Numbered from the stretch's first letter, positions 24,285 through 34,642 are shown. The stretch: 64,000 bases of DNA from Nannocystis bainbridge (GCF_028368995.1 NZ_JAQNDL010000001.1:1054001-1118000), one strand, 5' to 3'. Notes: generated by a model not told the origin, from the letters alone. A program made the numbers and translations.

Positions 24285-26861
24285 ATGCCGCAGCGCCGCG
24301 CCCTCCGTCCCTCGCCGCTCCCGCTCCTCGCGCTCGCCTGCGCCGTCGCCTGCGGCGATGAACCGGCCGACGACGCCGGCGCCACCGACAGCGACACCGA
24401 TACGACCACCGCCGCCAGCGCGACCTCGGAGGCCGCGCCGACCACCAGCGGGACCACCGCCTGGGAGGAGGAGACCGAAAGCGAGCCCGAACAGCCGGTC
24501 ACCGTCGAGTGGTCCGAGCTCGAGCTGCGCCTGATCCGCGGCGGCGACGTCCTGCTGCGCTTCCCGGCCGACGGCTTCCAGCTCGGCGTGGTCGCGGCCC
24601 TCGACGACGACTCGTCGTACGACCCGGTGTTCCTGGCGCCCGACGCCTGGCGCACCGTCACCGCCGCCGAGGAGCTCGCCAGCGACGCCGCGGTCGACGT
24701 GCGCCTGTCCTTCGGGACAGATCTGCACGCGCGCCTGACCGTCACCGAGGCCGCCCCCGGGCGGTTCGCCGCCAGCCTGATCCCCGAGCCCGGCGGACCG
24801 GCCCTCGCGTACATGCGCCTGCGCCCCGTCGTCGACCCGGGCGAGGGCTTTTATGGCCTCGGCGAGTACTTCGACGCCGCCGAGCACCGCGGGCGCGTGC
24901 GGGCGATGCAGCTCGAGTACGACCCCCAGATCGAGAGCCAGTACAACGAGGCCCACGTGCCGGTCCCGTTCGTCACCGGCACGCGCGGCTGGGGCATGTT
25001 CGTCGCCGACCCGCACGCCGCGGTGTTCGACGTCGCCGCCGCCGCCGCCGACCGCGTCGAGGCGACCTTCGGCACCGGCCCCGACACCGCCGCCGGCCTG
25101 GTCTTTCACCTCTACGCCGCCGACCACCCGCTCGACGTCACGCGCCACTACTACGCCACCACCGGCGCGCCGAAGCTGCCGGCCCCGTGGGCGCTGGGCC
25201 CGTGGATCTGGCGCGACGAGAACGACGACCAGGCCCAGGTCGAGGAAGACATCGCCACCATCCGCGAGCTCGACCTGGCGACCTCGGCGATCTGGATCGA
25301 TCGCCCCTACCAGAGCGCCGTCGGGGTGTTCGACTGGCACGCGACCCAGTTCCCCGCCCCGCAGGCGATGATCGGCAAGATCCACGACCTCGGCCTGCGG
25401 CTCGCGCTGTGGCACGTGCCCTACGTCGACGACGTCCCGGCCGCCGCCGCCATGCGCGACGAGGCCGAGGCCAATGATTTCTTCCCGCCCGAGGTCGGCC
25501 TCATCACCTCCGATTGGGGTGAGCCGCTCGATCTCACCAATCCCGACGCGTTCGAATGGTGGCAGGACCACATCCGCGAATACACCGACCACGGGATCGA
25601 CGGCTTCAAGCTCGACTACGCCGAGGACATCACGGTCGGCCTCGGCGGCGCGCGCACGGTCTGGCAATTCGCCGACGGCAGCAGCGAGCGGACCATGCAC
25701 AAGCTCTACCAGCTGCTCTACCACCGCGCCTACGCCGAGCTGCTGCCCGAGGCCGGCGGCTTCCTGCTGTGCCGCGCCGGCACCTACGGCGATCAGCAGA
25801 ACGTCAGCGTGATCTGGCCCGGCGACCTCGACGCCAACATGGCCGCGCACCGCGAGCAGGTCGACGACGACGGCGACACGTACGTGGCGGTCGGCGGCTT
25901 GCCAGCGGCCCTCACCGCCTCGCTCAGCCTCGGCCCCAGCGGCTTCCCCTTCTTCGCCTCCGACACCGGCGGCTATCGCCACGCGCCGCCCGATCGCGAG
26001 ACCTTCGTCCGCTGGTTCCAGTACACCGCGCTCACCCCGGTCATGCAGGTCGGCACCGGCTCGTCCGACGTGCCGTGGGAGTTCACCCCGGCCAACGGCC
26101 TCGACGACGAGAGCCTGGCCTGGTACCGCCAATACGCGCGGCTGCACCTGCGCCTGTTCCCGTACGTGTGGACGCACGCGCAGGCGCTGGCCACCGGCGG
26201 CCGCCCGCTCCAGCGCCCGCTCGGCCTCGCCTTCCCCGAGCTCGGCGTCCACCCGTCCGACGCCTATCTGCTCGGCAACAACCTGCTCGTCGCGCCCGTC
26301 GTCGCTCGCGGCGCCACCTCGCGCAAGCTGTCCCTGCCGCCCGGTGCCTGGCTCGACTGGTGGACCGGCGAGGTCCTGCAGGGCGACCAGGAGGTCACCG
26401 TCGCCGCCCCGCTGGCCACCCTGCCGCTGTTCCTGCGGGTCGGCGGGATCGTGCCGATGCTGCGCCCGACCATCGACACGCTCGCGGAGGCCACCGCGGC
26501 CGACGTCGACTCGTTCGTCGGCGACCCCGGGATCCTCCACGCCCGCATCGCCCCCGGCCCGCTCGGCAGCCGCTTCGACCTGTACGATGGGACAGCTCTG
26601 CACCAGCGCCTCGGCAAGGCCGCGCTGCACCTCGAGGTCAGCCCCGGCGCGGTGTTCACCAGCGGCTTCGACCTCGAGATCCACGCGCTCCCGCCGATCG
26701 CCGCCGTCACCGTCGACGACGCCCCGCTGAGCCAACACCCCGACGCCCCTGCGCTCGACGCCGCCCCCGACGGCTGGTTCCACGGCAGCGACCTCGGCGG
26801 CACCCTGCGCCTCAAGCTCGGCCCCGGCGCGCACACCGTGGTGGCCACGCTCGCCGAGTAG
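24285..26861 (+). CDS. GH31 family glycosidase lipoprotein
   Basis: 858 residues. ATG 24285 gives a signal ending LACAVAC (lipobox) and a Thr/Glu-rich linker. The GH31 catalytic domain follows. The nucleophile Asp is in IDGFKLDYAED and the acid/base Asp in the WPGDLDANM segment. SDTGGY and the W-x-R-x-E-x-D region (WIWRDENDD) are typical of alpha-glucosidase/alpha-xylosidase enzymes. C-terminal beta domains complete the fold. It should cleave alpha-linked glycosides at the cell surface; exact specificity is not evident. Confidence 0.88.
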   Translation: MPQRRALRPSPLPLLALACAVACGDEPADDAGATDSDTDTTTAASATSEAAPTTSGTTAWEEETESEPEQPVTVEWSELELRLIRGGDVLLRFPADGFQLGVVAALDDDSSYDPVFLAPDAWRTVTAAEELASDAAVDVRLSFGTDLHARLTVTEAAPGRFAASLIPEPGGPALAYMRLRPVVDPGEGFYGLGEYFDAAEHRGRVRAMQLEYDPQIESQYNEAHVPVPFVTGTRGWGMFVADPHAAVFDVAAAAADRVEATFGTGPDTAAGLVFHLYAADHPLDVTRHYYATTGAPKLPAPWALGPWIWRDENDDQAQVEEDIATIRELDLATSAIWIDRPYQSAVGVFDWHATQFPAPQAMIGKIHDLGLRLALWHVPYVDDVPAAAAMRDEAEANDFFPPEVGLITSDWGEPLDLTNPDAFEWWQDHIREYTDHGIDGFKLDYAEDITVGLGGARTVWQFADGSSERTMHKLYQLLYHRAYAELLPEAGGFLLCRAGTYGDQQNVSVIWPGDLDANMAAHREQVDDDGDTYVAVGGLPAALTASLSLGPSGFPFFASDTGGYRHAPPDRETFVRWFQYTALTPVMQVGTGSSDVPWEFTPANGLDDESLAWYRQYARLHLRLFPYVWTHAQALATGGRPLQRPLGLAFPELGVHPSDAYLLGNNLLVAPVVARGATSRKLSLPPGAWLDWWTGEVLQGDQEVTVAAPLATLPLFLRVGGIVPMLRPTIDTLAEATAADVDSFVGDPGILHARIAPGPLGSRFDLYDGTALHQRLGKAALHLEVSPGAVFTSGFDLEIHALPPIAAVTVDDAPLSQHPDAPALDAAPDGWFHGSDLGGTLRLKLGPGAHTVVATLAE

Positions 26862-27596
26862 ATCGCGGCGCGACCCGGCGGGCCATACGCGCCCAGCGAG
26901 CGCGACCGTCGAGCCCCGGGGCCGGCCCGGGTCCCGCAGATCTGCCACCGCCCCTGTCGAGCCCGCTGGTCCACGCGCGAACCACCAACCGCGCTGCCGG
27001 CCTCGACCGCGAGCACGGCCCGCCGACTCGCCCTGTGGCTCGCCCCTTGCGAGCGCTCACCCGCGCCAGCTCGCGCGCCGGGCCGTTCCGCGGCCGTCTC
27101 CCTCCCCTCGTCGCGGTCCCGGCCGGGCCGGTGGAGCAATTCGCGTTCGCACCTCCGCGCGCGAACGTTCGGCAGGGCTGTCACGAAGACCATGTCTGAT
27201 AGGACACGTCCATCGCGACAGTGACGCCGCCCCACCCGGCGCTCCGTACGCGGATCCTTCAGCCCTCCCATGCCTCCAGAACCGGCCCCACGGCGGGGTC
27301 GCGCGCCGCCACGCCGAAACGCCGCCAGGGCCCCGATCTGCCGCCAGGTGCCCCCGGATGAGCTTCGGGTTTTGCGCAGCCCATCAAGAATCCATCATGG
27401 CCGGGTTTTTCGCCTCTTTGCCGCCTGCAGCCGCGTTCGCGCCCTATCCAGCCCCGCGTGCCGGCGATCACCGGCACAGACGGACGCGTCGCCCCGCAGA
27501 ACGCTGGAGGTCTCGCTCCCTGACGATCGGAAACCGGAGCGCCGACAGTGGCGCGCTCCAGTTGCACCCCCCCGGGACCAGGTCCATTACCGGGTC
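26862..27596. other. long intergenic region with a weak CATG element
   Basis: About 735 bp after the GH31 gene. A CATG-family hairpin remnant (CCATGTC-TGATA-GGACACG, 27191-27209) is the only structured part. A frame open from 27270 joins the next gene but its first 109 codons are Arg/Pro/Ser-rich and look non-coding, so they are left out. Confidence 0.45.
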
Positions 27597-28328
27597 GTGC
27601 TACCGATCCTTCACATCCATGCAGGTGACTGCGCCGCCGGGTTCGCTCGCGAGATCGACCTCGAAGGCGAAGTGCTCGGTTGGCGCGACAGCGCCGCGGT
27701 CGGACCGGTCTCGCGCGAGCGCGGCCGGCACGTGTTCCTCCGCATGGCGTTCTGGCAGACGGACCTCGCGGAGATCCAGCGGGCCGAGGAGCTGCCGTCC
27801 GATTGCGAGCGTGTGTTGTGGTTCGGTCCCGACCCGTGGGAGCAGCTCCAGCTCGTCGAGCTGCTGGCGTACATGTCCGATGGGCCATGTTCGATCGTGC
27901 CGCTGAGCCGGGCGGTGACCGAGCTGACCCCGAGCGAGCTGCAGGCCGCCTTCGTCGCTCGCCGCAACGCCGAGTCGCTGCGGTTCTTCGCCGCCGCCTT
28001 GTGGTTCGATTTCTGCGACAACGACCCGGCCGGCATCGCCCTGCGCCTGCGTCGGGCCGCCAACGACCAGCGCCTGCCGCACCTCGGCGCCGCCATCCGC
28101 CGCGTCCTGCAGGATCGCAACGAGCAGAGGACCGAGCGCGAGATCGAGGATCTGGTGCGCGCCGGCGTCTACGAGCTGCCGGCCCTGCTCGAGGCCCTGC
28201 GCGAGCGCGAGCTCCCGGCCCACGGCGCGTGGTACGGCGACGTCGTGGTCGGCCGCCTGCGCGACGCCTGCATGCGCACGCAAGCGGCCAACGACCTCGC
28301 GCTCAGCGTAGCGTCATTCCTGCCGTGA
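27597..28328 (+). CDS. DUF1835-like protein
   Basis: 243 residues from GTG 27597, chosen because the conserved-looking fold begins there: LPILHIHAGDCAAGF, then GEVLGWRDSAAVGPVSRER, and ERVLWFGPDPWEQLQLVELLAYM. These resemble the DUF1835 pattern (HIxxGDxxA ... D ... GP) of uncharacterised cytoplasmic proteins. The C-terminus is helical. A CATG-family hairpin lies inside the coding region near 27866-27890. The 3' end overlaps the convergent lipoprotein gene by 26 bp. Confidence 0.65.
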   Translation: MLPILHIHAGDCAAGFAREIDLEGEVLGWRDSAAVGPVSRERGRHVFLRMAFWQTDLAEIQRAEELPSDCERVLWFGPDPWEQLQLVELLAYMSDGPCSIVPLSRAVTELTPSELQAAFVARRNAESLRFFAAALWFDFCDNDPAGIALRLRRAANDQRLPHLGAAIRRVLQDRNEQRTEREIEDLVRAGVYELPALLEALRERELPAHGAWYGDVVVGRLRDACMRTQAANDLALSVASFLP

Positions 28329-30018
28329 ACACGAGCCCGCTGTCCTCGGCGTACATCTCGTAGCCCGAGGGACCGAACACCTGGTACATGCCGAAGAGCG
28401 CCTTGAGCTCTTCCTGTTGCCCCGCCATGCCGAGCAGCGGCTCGAGCTGCGCCATCATGCGGGCCAAGTCGTAGGCGAACAGCGCCATCGGCGGATCCTT
28501 GACCTCCGGCGCCGCCAGCAGCTTGCTGACCGTGGCCTCCGAGCCCGGCCCGACCGCCAGCACGAAGCCGGTCCCGGCCTTGGCCCCGTAGGCGATGCCG
28601 TTGACGAACGGGATCGTGTTATCGGGCAGCGTCTTGACCGCGCCGTCGTCGCTGAACTCGTAGGCCGCGATCATCGGCAGCTCCGGGCGCACCGCCTCGT
28701 AGATCGCCCGCGGGTCGCTCGCCGCCAGCACCGCGTGAGCCGTGATCGACGACGGCAGGAAGCCCGACATCTTGATGTCGGTCAGCACCAGGCTGCCGCC
28801 GCGCAGCCCCGGCACCCACTTCGGGATCGACGACGTGTCCTGCCCGATCTTGGCCGCCATCTGGTTGAGCTCCGCCAGCTCCGGGCACTGATACGGCGCC
28901 TTCGTCACCTCGGCGCCCTTGCGCAGCGTCATCTCGATCGTCTTGCCGACGTCGATGCCGCCGCCCATGGCGAACATCGCCTCGCCGCGGACCTCCTTCG
29001 ACAGCCCCGGCACCGACGCGCGCAGCGCCTTGATCTCCTGCGCCAGGTCGGAGCGCAGCTCGACCGCGAACTTGGCCGTGAAGCCGCTCGCGTCCATCGC
29101 CTCGGTGCCGAACACCAGCATCGGCGCGACCCCGGCGAGCCCGCGGACCTCGTCCTTGCACACCTGGGTCAGCTGCGGCCACTTCTCGACCAGCTTCGGC
29201 GACAGGGCCGCCAGGATCTCTTTGTTGAGCGGGTCGCCCTCGCCGAGGAACCCCTCGACGATCACCCGCGCGTCGATGTAGCCGGCGTTGTGCTTGCCGA
29301 GCTGGTACGTCGTCAGCAGGTCGCGCAGCTTGGGCGAGTCGGCCAGCGACCGCTCCGGCGCCGTCTTGCCGAACAGCAGCTCGAACACCCGGTCGGCCAT
29401 CGCCGCCGGCGCGACGCCCATCACCAGCTCGCCGCTGACGATCGCCGCCGCGATCTTGAACTCGCCGGCGGTGCCGCACCAGTAGTCGGCGTCGCCGAGC
29501 TTGCACACCGGGATCGTCACGTTGCCGGCGGTCTGGACCCGACCCAGCAGGTCGCGGAATGCCTGCGGGTCCTTCAGCGACACGCGCATCGCCGGCAGCA
29601 CGCCGATGCCGTACAGCGCCGCCTTGCCGTCGACGTCGATGCCGGTGCGATCGATGCCGCCTTCCTTCACCACCGCGCGGAACTCGGCGAAGATCGCCTT
29701 GGCCAGCGGGGCCCACTCGTCGTCCGTCGGCATCTGCTCGATCATCGGCCCGACGCGCTCCATGAGCGGGCTGACGCTCGCGTAGACCTTCTCGATCATC
29801 TGCCGCGCCGAGCCGCCGAAGCTGATGAACGCGTACGGCGTGTCGGCCGGGATCTTGCGCAGCAGCTCCTGCACGCCGGCATCTGCCAGTGCCTGCGCGG
29901 CCGCCTGCTCGTTCGACTTGCTGCAGCCGGCCACGCCCGTGACCGCCAGCACCGTCGCCAACGCCGCCGCACGCCCGCACCCGAGAGGCCAACGCATCCA
30001 CTGCTTCGCTCGCATCAT
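28303..30018 (-). CDS. large lipoprotein of unknown function
   Basis: 571 residues. Signal peptide LATVLAVTGVAGC ends in a lipobox. ATG 30018 is followed at once by a second Met; AGGA lies about 8 nt upstream. The mature part has repeated two-strand/helix units (ADTPYAFISFGGSARQMIEKVYASV; TIPFVNGIAYGAKAGTGFVLAVGPGSEATVSKLL) that resemble myxobacterial DUF3352-like surface proteins. No catalytic motif was identified. It lies downstream of the pseudokinase gene with 200 bp between and may share its function. Confidence 0.7.
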   Translation of the reverse strand: MMRAKQWMRWPLGCGRAAALATVLAVTGVAGCSKSNEQAAAQALADAGVQELLRKIPADTPYAFISFGGSARQMIEKVYASVSPLMERVGPMIEQMPTDDEWAPLAKAIFAEFRAVVKEGGIDRTGIDVDGKAALYGIGVLPAMRVSLKDPQAFRDLLGRVQTAGNVTIPVCKLGDADYWCGTAGEFKIAAAIVSGELVMGVAPAAMADRVFELLFGKTAPERSLADSPKLRDLLTTYQLGKHNAGYIDARVIVEGFLGEGDPLNKEILAALSPKLVEKWPQLTQVCKDEVRGLAGVAPMLVFGTEAMDASGFTAKFAVELRSDLAQEIKALRASVPGLSKEVRGEAMFAMGGGIDVGKTIEMTLRKGAEVTKAPYQCPELAELNQMAAKIGQDTSSIPKWVPGLRGGSLVLTDIKMSGFLPSSITAHAVLAASDPRAIYEAVRPELPMIAAYEFSDDGAVKTLPDNTIPFVNGIAYGAKAGTGFVLAVGPGSEATVSKLLAAPEVKDPPMALFAYDLARMMAQLEPLLGMAGQQEELKALFGMYQVFGPSGYEMYAEDSGLVFTAGMTLR

Positions 30019-30218
30019 CGAGCGGTCCTATCACCCTTCGCACGGGCCGGCAAGCGCGCCCCCGCGCCAGCGGGCCCTCGCACCGGCGCCGCGCCGCGTT
30101 TGGCTGCAGGTGCGGCGCGTGATCGTGCGAGCGTCGCCCTCGTGCCATTCGCCGGCGCGATCGCGAGGCGGGCCCGCCTCACGACAATGGCCGCGCGGCC
30201 GTCCTCGCCCGCGCGGCC

Positions 30219-33200
30219 TCACGCGACGTGCAGCCCGAGGCCGCGGCGGACCTCGAAGTACTCCTCGCTGACGCTGTAGACCACCAGCTCGCGCAGCGCC
30301 TCCTTGGGCGCCAGCAGCGAGCCGAACACCCGCTGCTCCTGCCCGATCGCGTGGGCCGCGGTGGCGAGGTCGTTGCAGAACACGAACCCCGCGCGGTAGC
30401 TCGCCAGCTCGGCCGCCCGGGCCCAGCGCTTGACGTCGACCTCGCCGCCCTTGACCAGCCGCTGCAGCGCCGCCGTCAACCGCTCGATCGCCGCCGCCGG
30501 CAGGTGCTTCGTCACCTCGCGCGCCAGCGCCTGCGCCCCGCCGGACAGCTCCGGCGCCCCGACCTTGCACACGTGCATGCTCGCCATCAGCACGTCCTTG
30601 AGGTTCTCGGGCGAGCGGTCGATGATCATGAACGCGTAGTGCGGCGGGTACAGGTCGAGCGCGTGGCGGCCGAGCATGAACGCCAGGTTGTTCTCCGACT
30701 TCTCGGCCAGCGCCCCGGCCAGGGCGATGATCGTCGGCCGCACGCTGCCGCCGCGCTCGACGTTCAGCACCGCCGCGTCGCCGGGCTCGTCTGGCCGAAA
30801 GTACAGGTCGGGCTGCGGCAGGCCGTAGACCGAAGTCACGTAGACGAAGCTCTTGCTGACCAGCGAGCCGTCGTCTTCGGGGTCGACGCGGTCGGACGGG
30901 CGCAGCGGGTACGGCAGCATCTTCGGCCGCCAGCCGGCCAGCACCGGCGCCAGCAGCCCGAGCACCGCGCCGACCCCGGCGTCCTCGTCGGCGTGGAACA
31001 CACAGCGACGCAGCAGCTCCTCGCCGAGCCGCTGCTTGATCCGGCGGAACTCCGGCTGCGGGTAGCGGTGGTAGAGCGTCGTCTCCTGCGCGGTCGCCTG
31101 CTTGAGGAACACCAGCGTGCGGGCGACGCAGAACGCCTTGTCGAGCTCGCGGCGGGCCACGTAGATGTCGAACAGCCGGTGATAGCTGACGTAGCGGTGC
31201 GGCTCCAGGCGCAGCAGCGTGAAGTGGGCGCGGATCAGCGGCTCGCCGAACTCGCGCGCGTTGTTGTTGCGGACCAGCGCCTCGTACAGCTCGACCAGGA
31301 TCTGCCAGCGGTCGACGTTGCCCGGGTCGAGCGCCGCCGCGACCTCGAACGCCTTGGCCGCGGCCCGGAAGTCGCCCAGGCGGGTGCGGTAGATCTCGGC
31401 CAGGTTGGTCCACAGCATCGTCCGCAGCGGCGTCTCGCCGTCGGGCGGCAGGCGGTTGATCATCTTGCGGTAGGCGCGATCGAGGCCCTTCCACTCCTTG
31501 CGCTGCGTCAGCAGCTTGTCGATCGCCTGGAACGCCTTGAGCTGGCCCGGATCGTCGTCGAGCACGCGGTCCAGCCGCGCCAGCGCGGCGTCGACCTGGG
31601 CCAGGTTGTCGCGCAGCAGCACCGCCGCCGTGTAGTGGAAGCGGGCCCGGCGGGCCGCGTCGGGCTCGACCTCGACGATCCGGTCGAGCACGCCGACGGC
31701 CTCCTGCCACATCTTGCGCTCGGTGAACGTGTCGAGCAGGAGGTGCAGCACCACCAGGTCGCGCGGCCGCAGCTCGAGCGCGCGCTGGAACGCGATCACG
31801 GCCTTCTGCGGGTCGCGCAGGCGGCCATTGAACAGCTTGCCGCTGGCGACGAACAGCTCGAACTTGACGCCGTCGTCGCCCGCGCTGTTGATCATCGCCC
31901 GGCGGGTGTTGAGCGCGCCCTGCCAGTCCTCCGCGGCCAGCTGGTGCTCGAGCGTCGCCTCGAGCGCCTGCCAGTTGTTGGCGTCGAGCTCGAGCGCCTT
32001 GCGCAGGTAACCCGGCGCCTTTTGCGTCTGACCGCGCCGCTTGCACACCTCGGCCAGGCGCACGTGGATCGCCGCCGACACCTTGTCGGTCTTCTCCTTG
32101 GCGGGCGCCGCCAGCAATTGATCGTAGTAGCCGAACGCCGCCTCCCACTCGCCTGCCTCGAAGGTCAGGTCGGCGCGGCCGAGCATCGCCGTCCAGTTGC
32201 CGGGCTCGAGGTCGAGCGCCTTCTTGAACAGCTTGAGCGCCCGGGTCGAGCGGCCGAGCAGGCGCTCGACCCGGGCCGCGCGCAGGCACAGCTCGACGTG
32301 GGCCTTGACGCTGATCGGCGCGCCCGGGGCCTTGCGCACCAGCATCTCGTAGATCGGCGCGGCGCCGACGTAGTTGCCGGCCTCGTAGTAGATCTTCGAA
32401 AGCACGGTGCCGACGCGCACGTTCTCGGGGTCGAGCTCGATCACGCGGGCGAAGATCTCGGTCGCCTTGGCGACGTCGCCGAGCTGGCGATAATGGAGGA
32501 ACGCGGCCTCGATGCCGAACTCGACCCGCTCGTAGTAGCTGGTCGCGTGGGTCAGCAGCGCCTCGCACACCGCCGCCAGCTCGCGCCAGTCCTTGCGACC
32601 GCGGTACATGTCGGCCAGCAGCGTCAGCGCCGGCACGTGCCCGGGCGTGTGCTCGAGCGCCCCGCGCAGGTACAGCTCGGCCCGCTCCGAGGCCACCAGC
32701 TTCTCGTGCAGCAGCTTGCCGACGTGCGTCAGTTCTTCGGTGCGCAGGCCCGGGTCGGCGCACAGCGACAGGAAGTGGTCGAGCGTCTGCACCGCCGCGT
32801 CCCACTGCTGCCCGCGCTCGTACAGCCGCGCCAGCGCCAGCACGGCGTCCTGCGACGTCGGGTCGAGCTGGATCATCGCCCGATAGGCCGCGATCGCCCC
32901 CGGGATTTCGCCGAGCGACTTGTCGAGCACGTAGCCCATCGCCCCGTACAGCCCGGTCTTCAGCGCGCGGTCGCCAGTCCGCTCCGCGTGCTCGCGGTAC
33001 GCCTGGACCAGCTCCTGCCACTGCTCGGCCGCGAGGTGCTGGGCCGCCAGGTTGTAATACGCGTAGTCGAGGCCCTGCGCGATCCACTGCTGCCAGGCCT
33101 GGCCCTCCTTGCCGCCCGCGCCGCCCGCCAATTGCGTCAGCGCCTTCTGCATCTTGTGCAGGATGTCGATCTGCGCCCGCGGCTCCGCCGTCTGCCCGAG

Positions 33201-34175
33201 CGCCGTCTGCAGCGCCTCGAGCGAATAGAACATCGCGCTGTCGGTGGTCGGCTGCTGCTTGCCGCGCGCCGCCGCCTTGGCCCTGGCGTCGCCCTCGCGC
33301 GCCCCGTCCTCGTCGATCTGCTGCAGCGCGGCCACCAGCGCGCCCATGTCCTGGAACCGGTCCTCGCGGCGCTTCGACATCGCCTTCAGCACCAGCGACT
33401 CCACCAGCGGCGGGATCTCGGCCTCGGGCGCCACGCTGCCGAGCGCCGCCGCGGCCGCGAACTTGTGCTGCATCGTCACCTGCGTCGGCCGGCCGAAGAA
33501 CGGCACGCGCCCGCTCAGCAGCGTGTACATCAACACCCCGAGCGAATAGATGTCGCTGCGCTGGTCGACCGCCTCGCCGAGCGCCTGCTCCGGCGCGATG
33601 AAGTGGACCGCGTCGCCGAGCACCACCGTGCCCGCCTCGCGGTCCTGCGTCACCGCCTCGACCGCGACCATCCCGAAGTCGGCCACCTTGACGTGGTCGT
33701 CCTCGCCGACGATCACGTTGCCGGGCTTGATCGCGCGGTGGATCACCCCGGCCGCGTGCGCCGCCTGCAGGCCCTCCGCGATCTGCAGCGCGATCGCCCG
33801 CACGCGCGGCCACGGCTGCCGCCCGCTGCGGCGCAGCAGCAGCCCGAGGTCCTCGCCCGCGAACGCCTCGGTCACCACGTAGACGTCGCCCTCGGGGGCG
33901 ATGTCGGCGTCGAGCACCTCGAGCACGTTGACGTGCAGCACCGCCGCCGCGTCCCGCGCCTCGTGCAGCAGCCGCTCGGCCTGCGCGCGGTCCTGCGAGA
34001 ACTCCTGGCGCACGATCTTGATCCACACCGGCGTCGGCGGATCGATGAACTCGGCCAGGAACGTGTCGGCCACGTCGCCGCGCGCGAGGTGCTGGAGGAT
34101 CTTGAACTCGTCGGCGAAGACGTTCCCGATCCTCGCCTTGGGGCTGCGGTCGACGACAGGCTGCTCTTCGCTCAT
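30219..34175 (-). CDS. pseudokinase with TPR array
   Basis: 1318 residues. A Hanks-kinase fold spans about residues 20-280, but key catalytic residues are changed. The glycine loop reads LARGDVADTF and the catalytic loop is HRAIKPGN, with Ala148 in place of the HRD aspartate. K53 and DFG (166-168) remain. It therefore probably binds nucleotide or a partner without phosphotransfer. From about 330 to 1000 there are many TPR-like helical pairs (LGEIPGAIAAYRAMIQLDPTSQDAVLALARLYERG; similar units every ~35 residues). A C-terminal 250-residue domain ends in LVKGGEVDVKRWARAAELASYRAGFVFCNDLATAAHAI. It is likely a scaffold in kinase signalling. Confidence 0.8.
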   Translation of the reverse strand: MSEEQPVVDRSPKARIGNVFADEFKILQHLARGDVADTFLAEFIDPPTPVWIKIVRQEFSQDRAQAERLLHEARDAAAVLHVNVLEVLDADIAPEGDVYVVTEAFAGEDLGLLLRRSGRQPWPRVRAIALQIAEGLQAAHAAGVIHRAIKPGNVIVGEDDHVKVADFGMVAVEAVTQDREAGTVVLGDAVHFIAPEQALGEAVDQRSDIYSLGVLMYTLLSGRVPFFGRPTQVTMQHKFAAAAALGSVAPEAEIPPLVESLVLKAMSKRREDRFQDMGALVAALQQIDEDGAREGDARAKAAARGKQQPTTDSAMFYSLEALQTALGQTAEPRAQIDILHKMQKALTQLAGGAGGKEGQAWQQWIAQGLDYAYYNLAAQHLAAEQWQELVQAYREHAERTGDRALKTGLYGAMGYVLDKSLGEIPGAIAAYRAMIQLDPTSQDAVLALARLYERGQQWDAAVQTLDHFLSLCADPGLRTEELTHVGKLLHEKLVASERAELYLRGALEHTPGHVPALTLLADMYRGRKDWRELAAVCEALLTHATSYYERVEFGIEAAFLHYRQLGDVAKATEIFARVIELDPENVRVGTVLSKIYYEAGNYVGAAPIYEMLVRKAPGAPISVKAHVELCLRAARVERLLGRSTRALKLFKKALDLEPGNWTAMLGRADLTFEAGEWEAAFGYYDQLLAAPAKEKTDKVSAAIHVRLAEVCKRRGQTQKAPGYLRKALELDANNWQALEATLEHQLAAEDWQGALNTRRAMINSAGDDGVKFELFVASGKLFNGRLRDPQKAVIAFQRALELRPRDLVVLHLLLDTFTERKMWQEAVGVLDRIVEVEPDAARRARFHYTAAVLLRDNLAQVDAALARLDRVLDDDPGQLKAFQAIDKLLTQRKEWKGLDRAYRKMINRLPPDGETPLRTMLWTNLAEIYRTRLGDFRAAAKAFEVAAALDPGNVDRWQILVELYEALVRNNNAREFGEPLIRAHFTLLRLEPHRYVSYHRLFDIYVARRELDKAFCVARTLVFLKQATAQETTLYHRYPQPEFRRIKQRLGEELLRRCVFHADEDAGVGAVLGLLAPVLAGWRPKMLPYPLRPSDRVDPEDDGSLVSKSFVYVTSVYGLPQPDLYFRPDEPGDAAVLNVERGGSVRPTIIALAGALAEKSENNLAFMLGRHALDLYPPHYAFMIIDRSPENLKDVLMASMHVCKVGAPELSGGAQALAREVTKHLPAAAIERLTAALQRLVKGGEVDVKRWARAAELASYRAGFVFCNDLATAAHAIGQEQRVFGSLLAPKEALRELVVYSVSEEYFEVRRGLGLHVA

Positions 34176-34359
34176 GGCGGGCTACCGGGGCCCACTCTAC
34201 TCGAATTCCTGGACCGCCCCACAGCCGTGACGAGCCCCCTTTTCGCCCCAATTCGCCTGCAGGCCGCCGCTGCAGCGCGAGTTCGAGCCCGCGGCTTGTA
34301 CATGCAGCCCCGGGCCGCGGCGCGATCGCGGGGCCGGCGGCAGCGTCGCGGCGCGAGAC

Positions 34360-34420
34360 CCTCGCCCGCGACCCGCCGCGGGCATCACGAACGCAGGTCC
34401 TCGCCCGCGACCCGCCGCGG
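34360..34420. repeat. two direct copies of a 22-bp GC-rich unit
   Basis: A 22-bp sequence beginning CCTCGCCCGCGACCC occurs at 34360-34381 and, identically, at 34399-34420 (period 39 bp). Similar CACGA..GCAG sequence follows each copy. It is located between the pseudokinase 5' end and the 3' end of the small Cys-containing protein. Confidence 0.6.
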
Positions 34421-34423
34421 CTG

Positions 34424-34642
34424 TCACGAGGGCAGCTCCTCGCCGCGCGCCGTCACTCGCGGGGCCCGCTCGTCGGCCTCGATCTTCTGCAGCGCCGCTG
34501 CCATCGCGTCGCGCAGCCCGGCCGCCGCGGCCGGACGCATGCGCACCGTGACCGACCCGACGCTCACGTGCAGCATCCCGCACGTGCACTGCTGCACGGT
34601 GCATTGTTCGTTTTGCGCGACTGTTCGGGTGCGGTGCTCCAT
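34424..34642 (-). CDS. small Cys-containing hypothetical protein
   Basis: 72 residues from ATG 34642, with AGGA about 9 nt upstream. The core NEQCTVQQCTCGMLHVSVGSVTVRMRPAAAAGLRDAMAAAL has three Cys and a beta-rich pattern that ends in a helix. I have the impression of a widespread small-protein family with a CxxGxxHLxxGxVTLRL-like signature, but I cannot name it. It is probably cytoplasmic. It stands alone on its strand. Confidence 0.55.
   Translation of the reverse strand: MEHRTRTVAQNEQCTVQQCTCGMLHVSVGSVTVRMRPAAAAGLRDAMAAALQKIEADERAPRVTARGEELPS

Noticed and set aside
24273..26948. An 891-codon minus-strand frame
   Set aside because: Exactly antisense to the GH31 gene, which has clear catalytic motifs.
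27270..27596. N-terminal extension of the DUF1835-like protein to ATG-like starts upstream
   Set aside because: The 109 extra residues are Arg/Pro/Ser-rich with no domain; the recognisable fold begins at GTG 27597.
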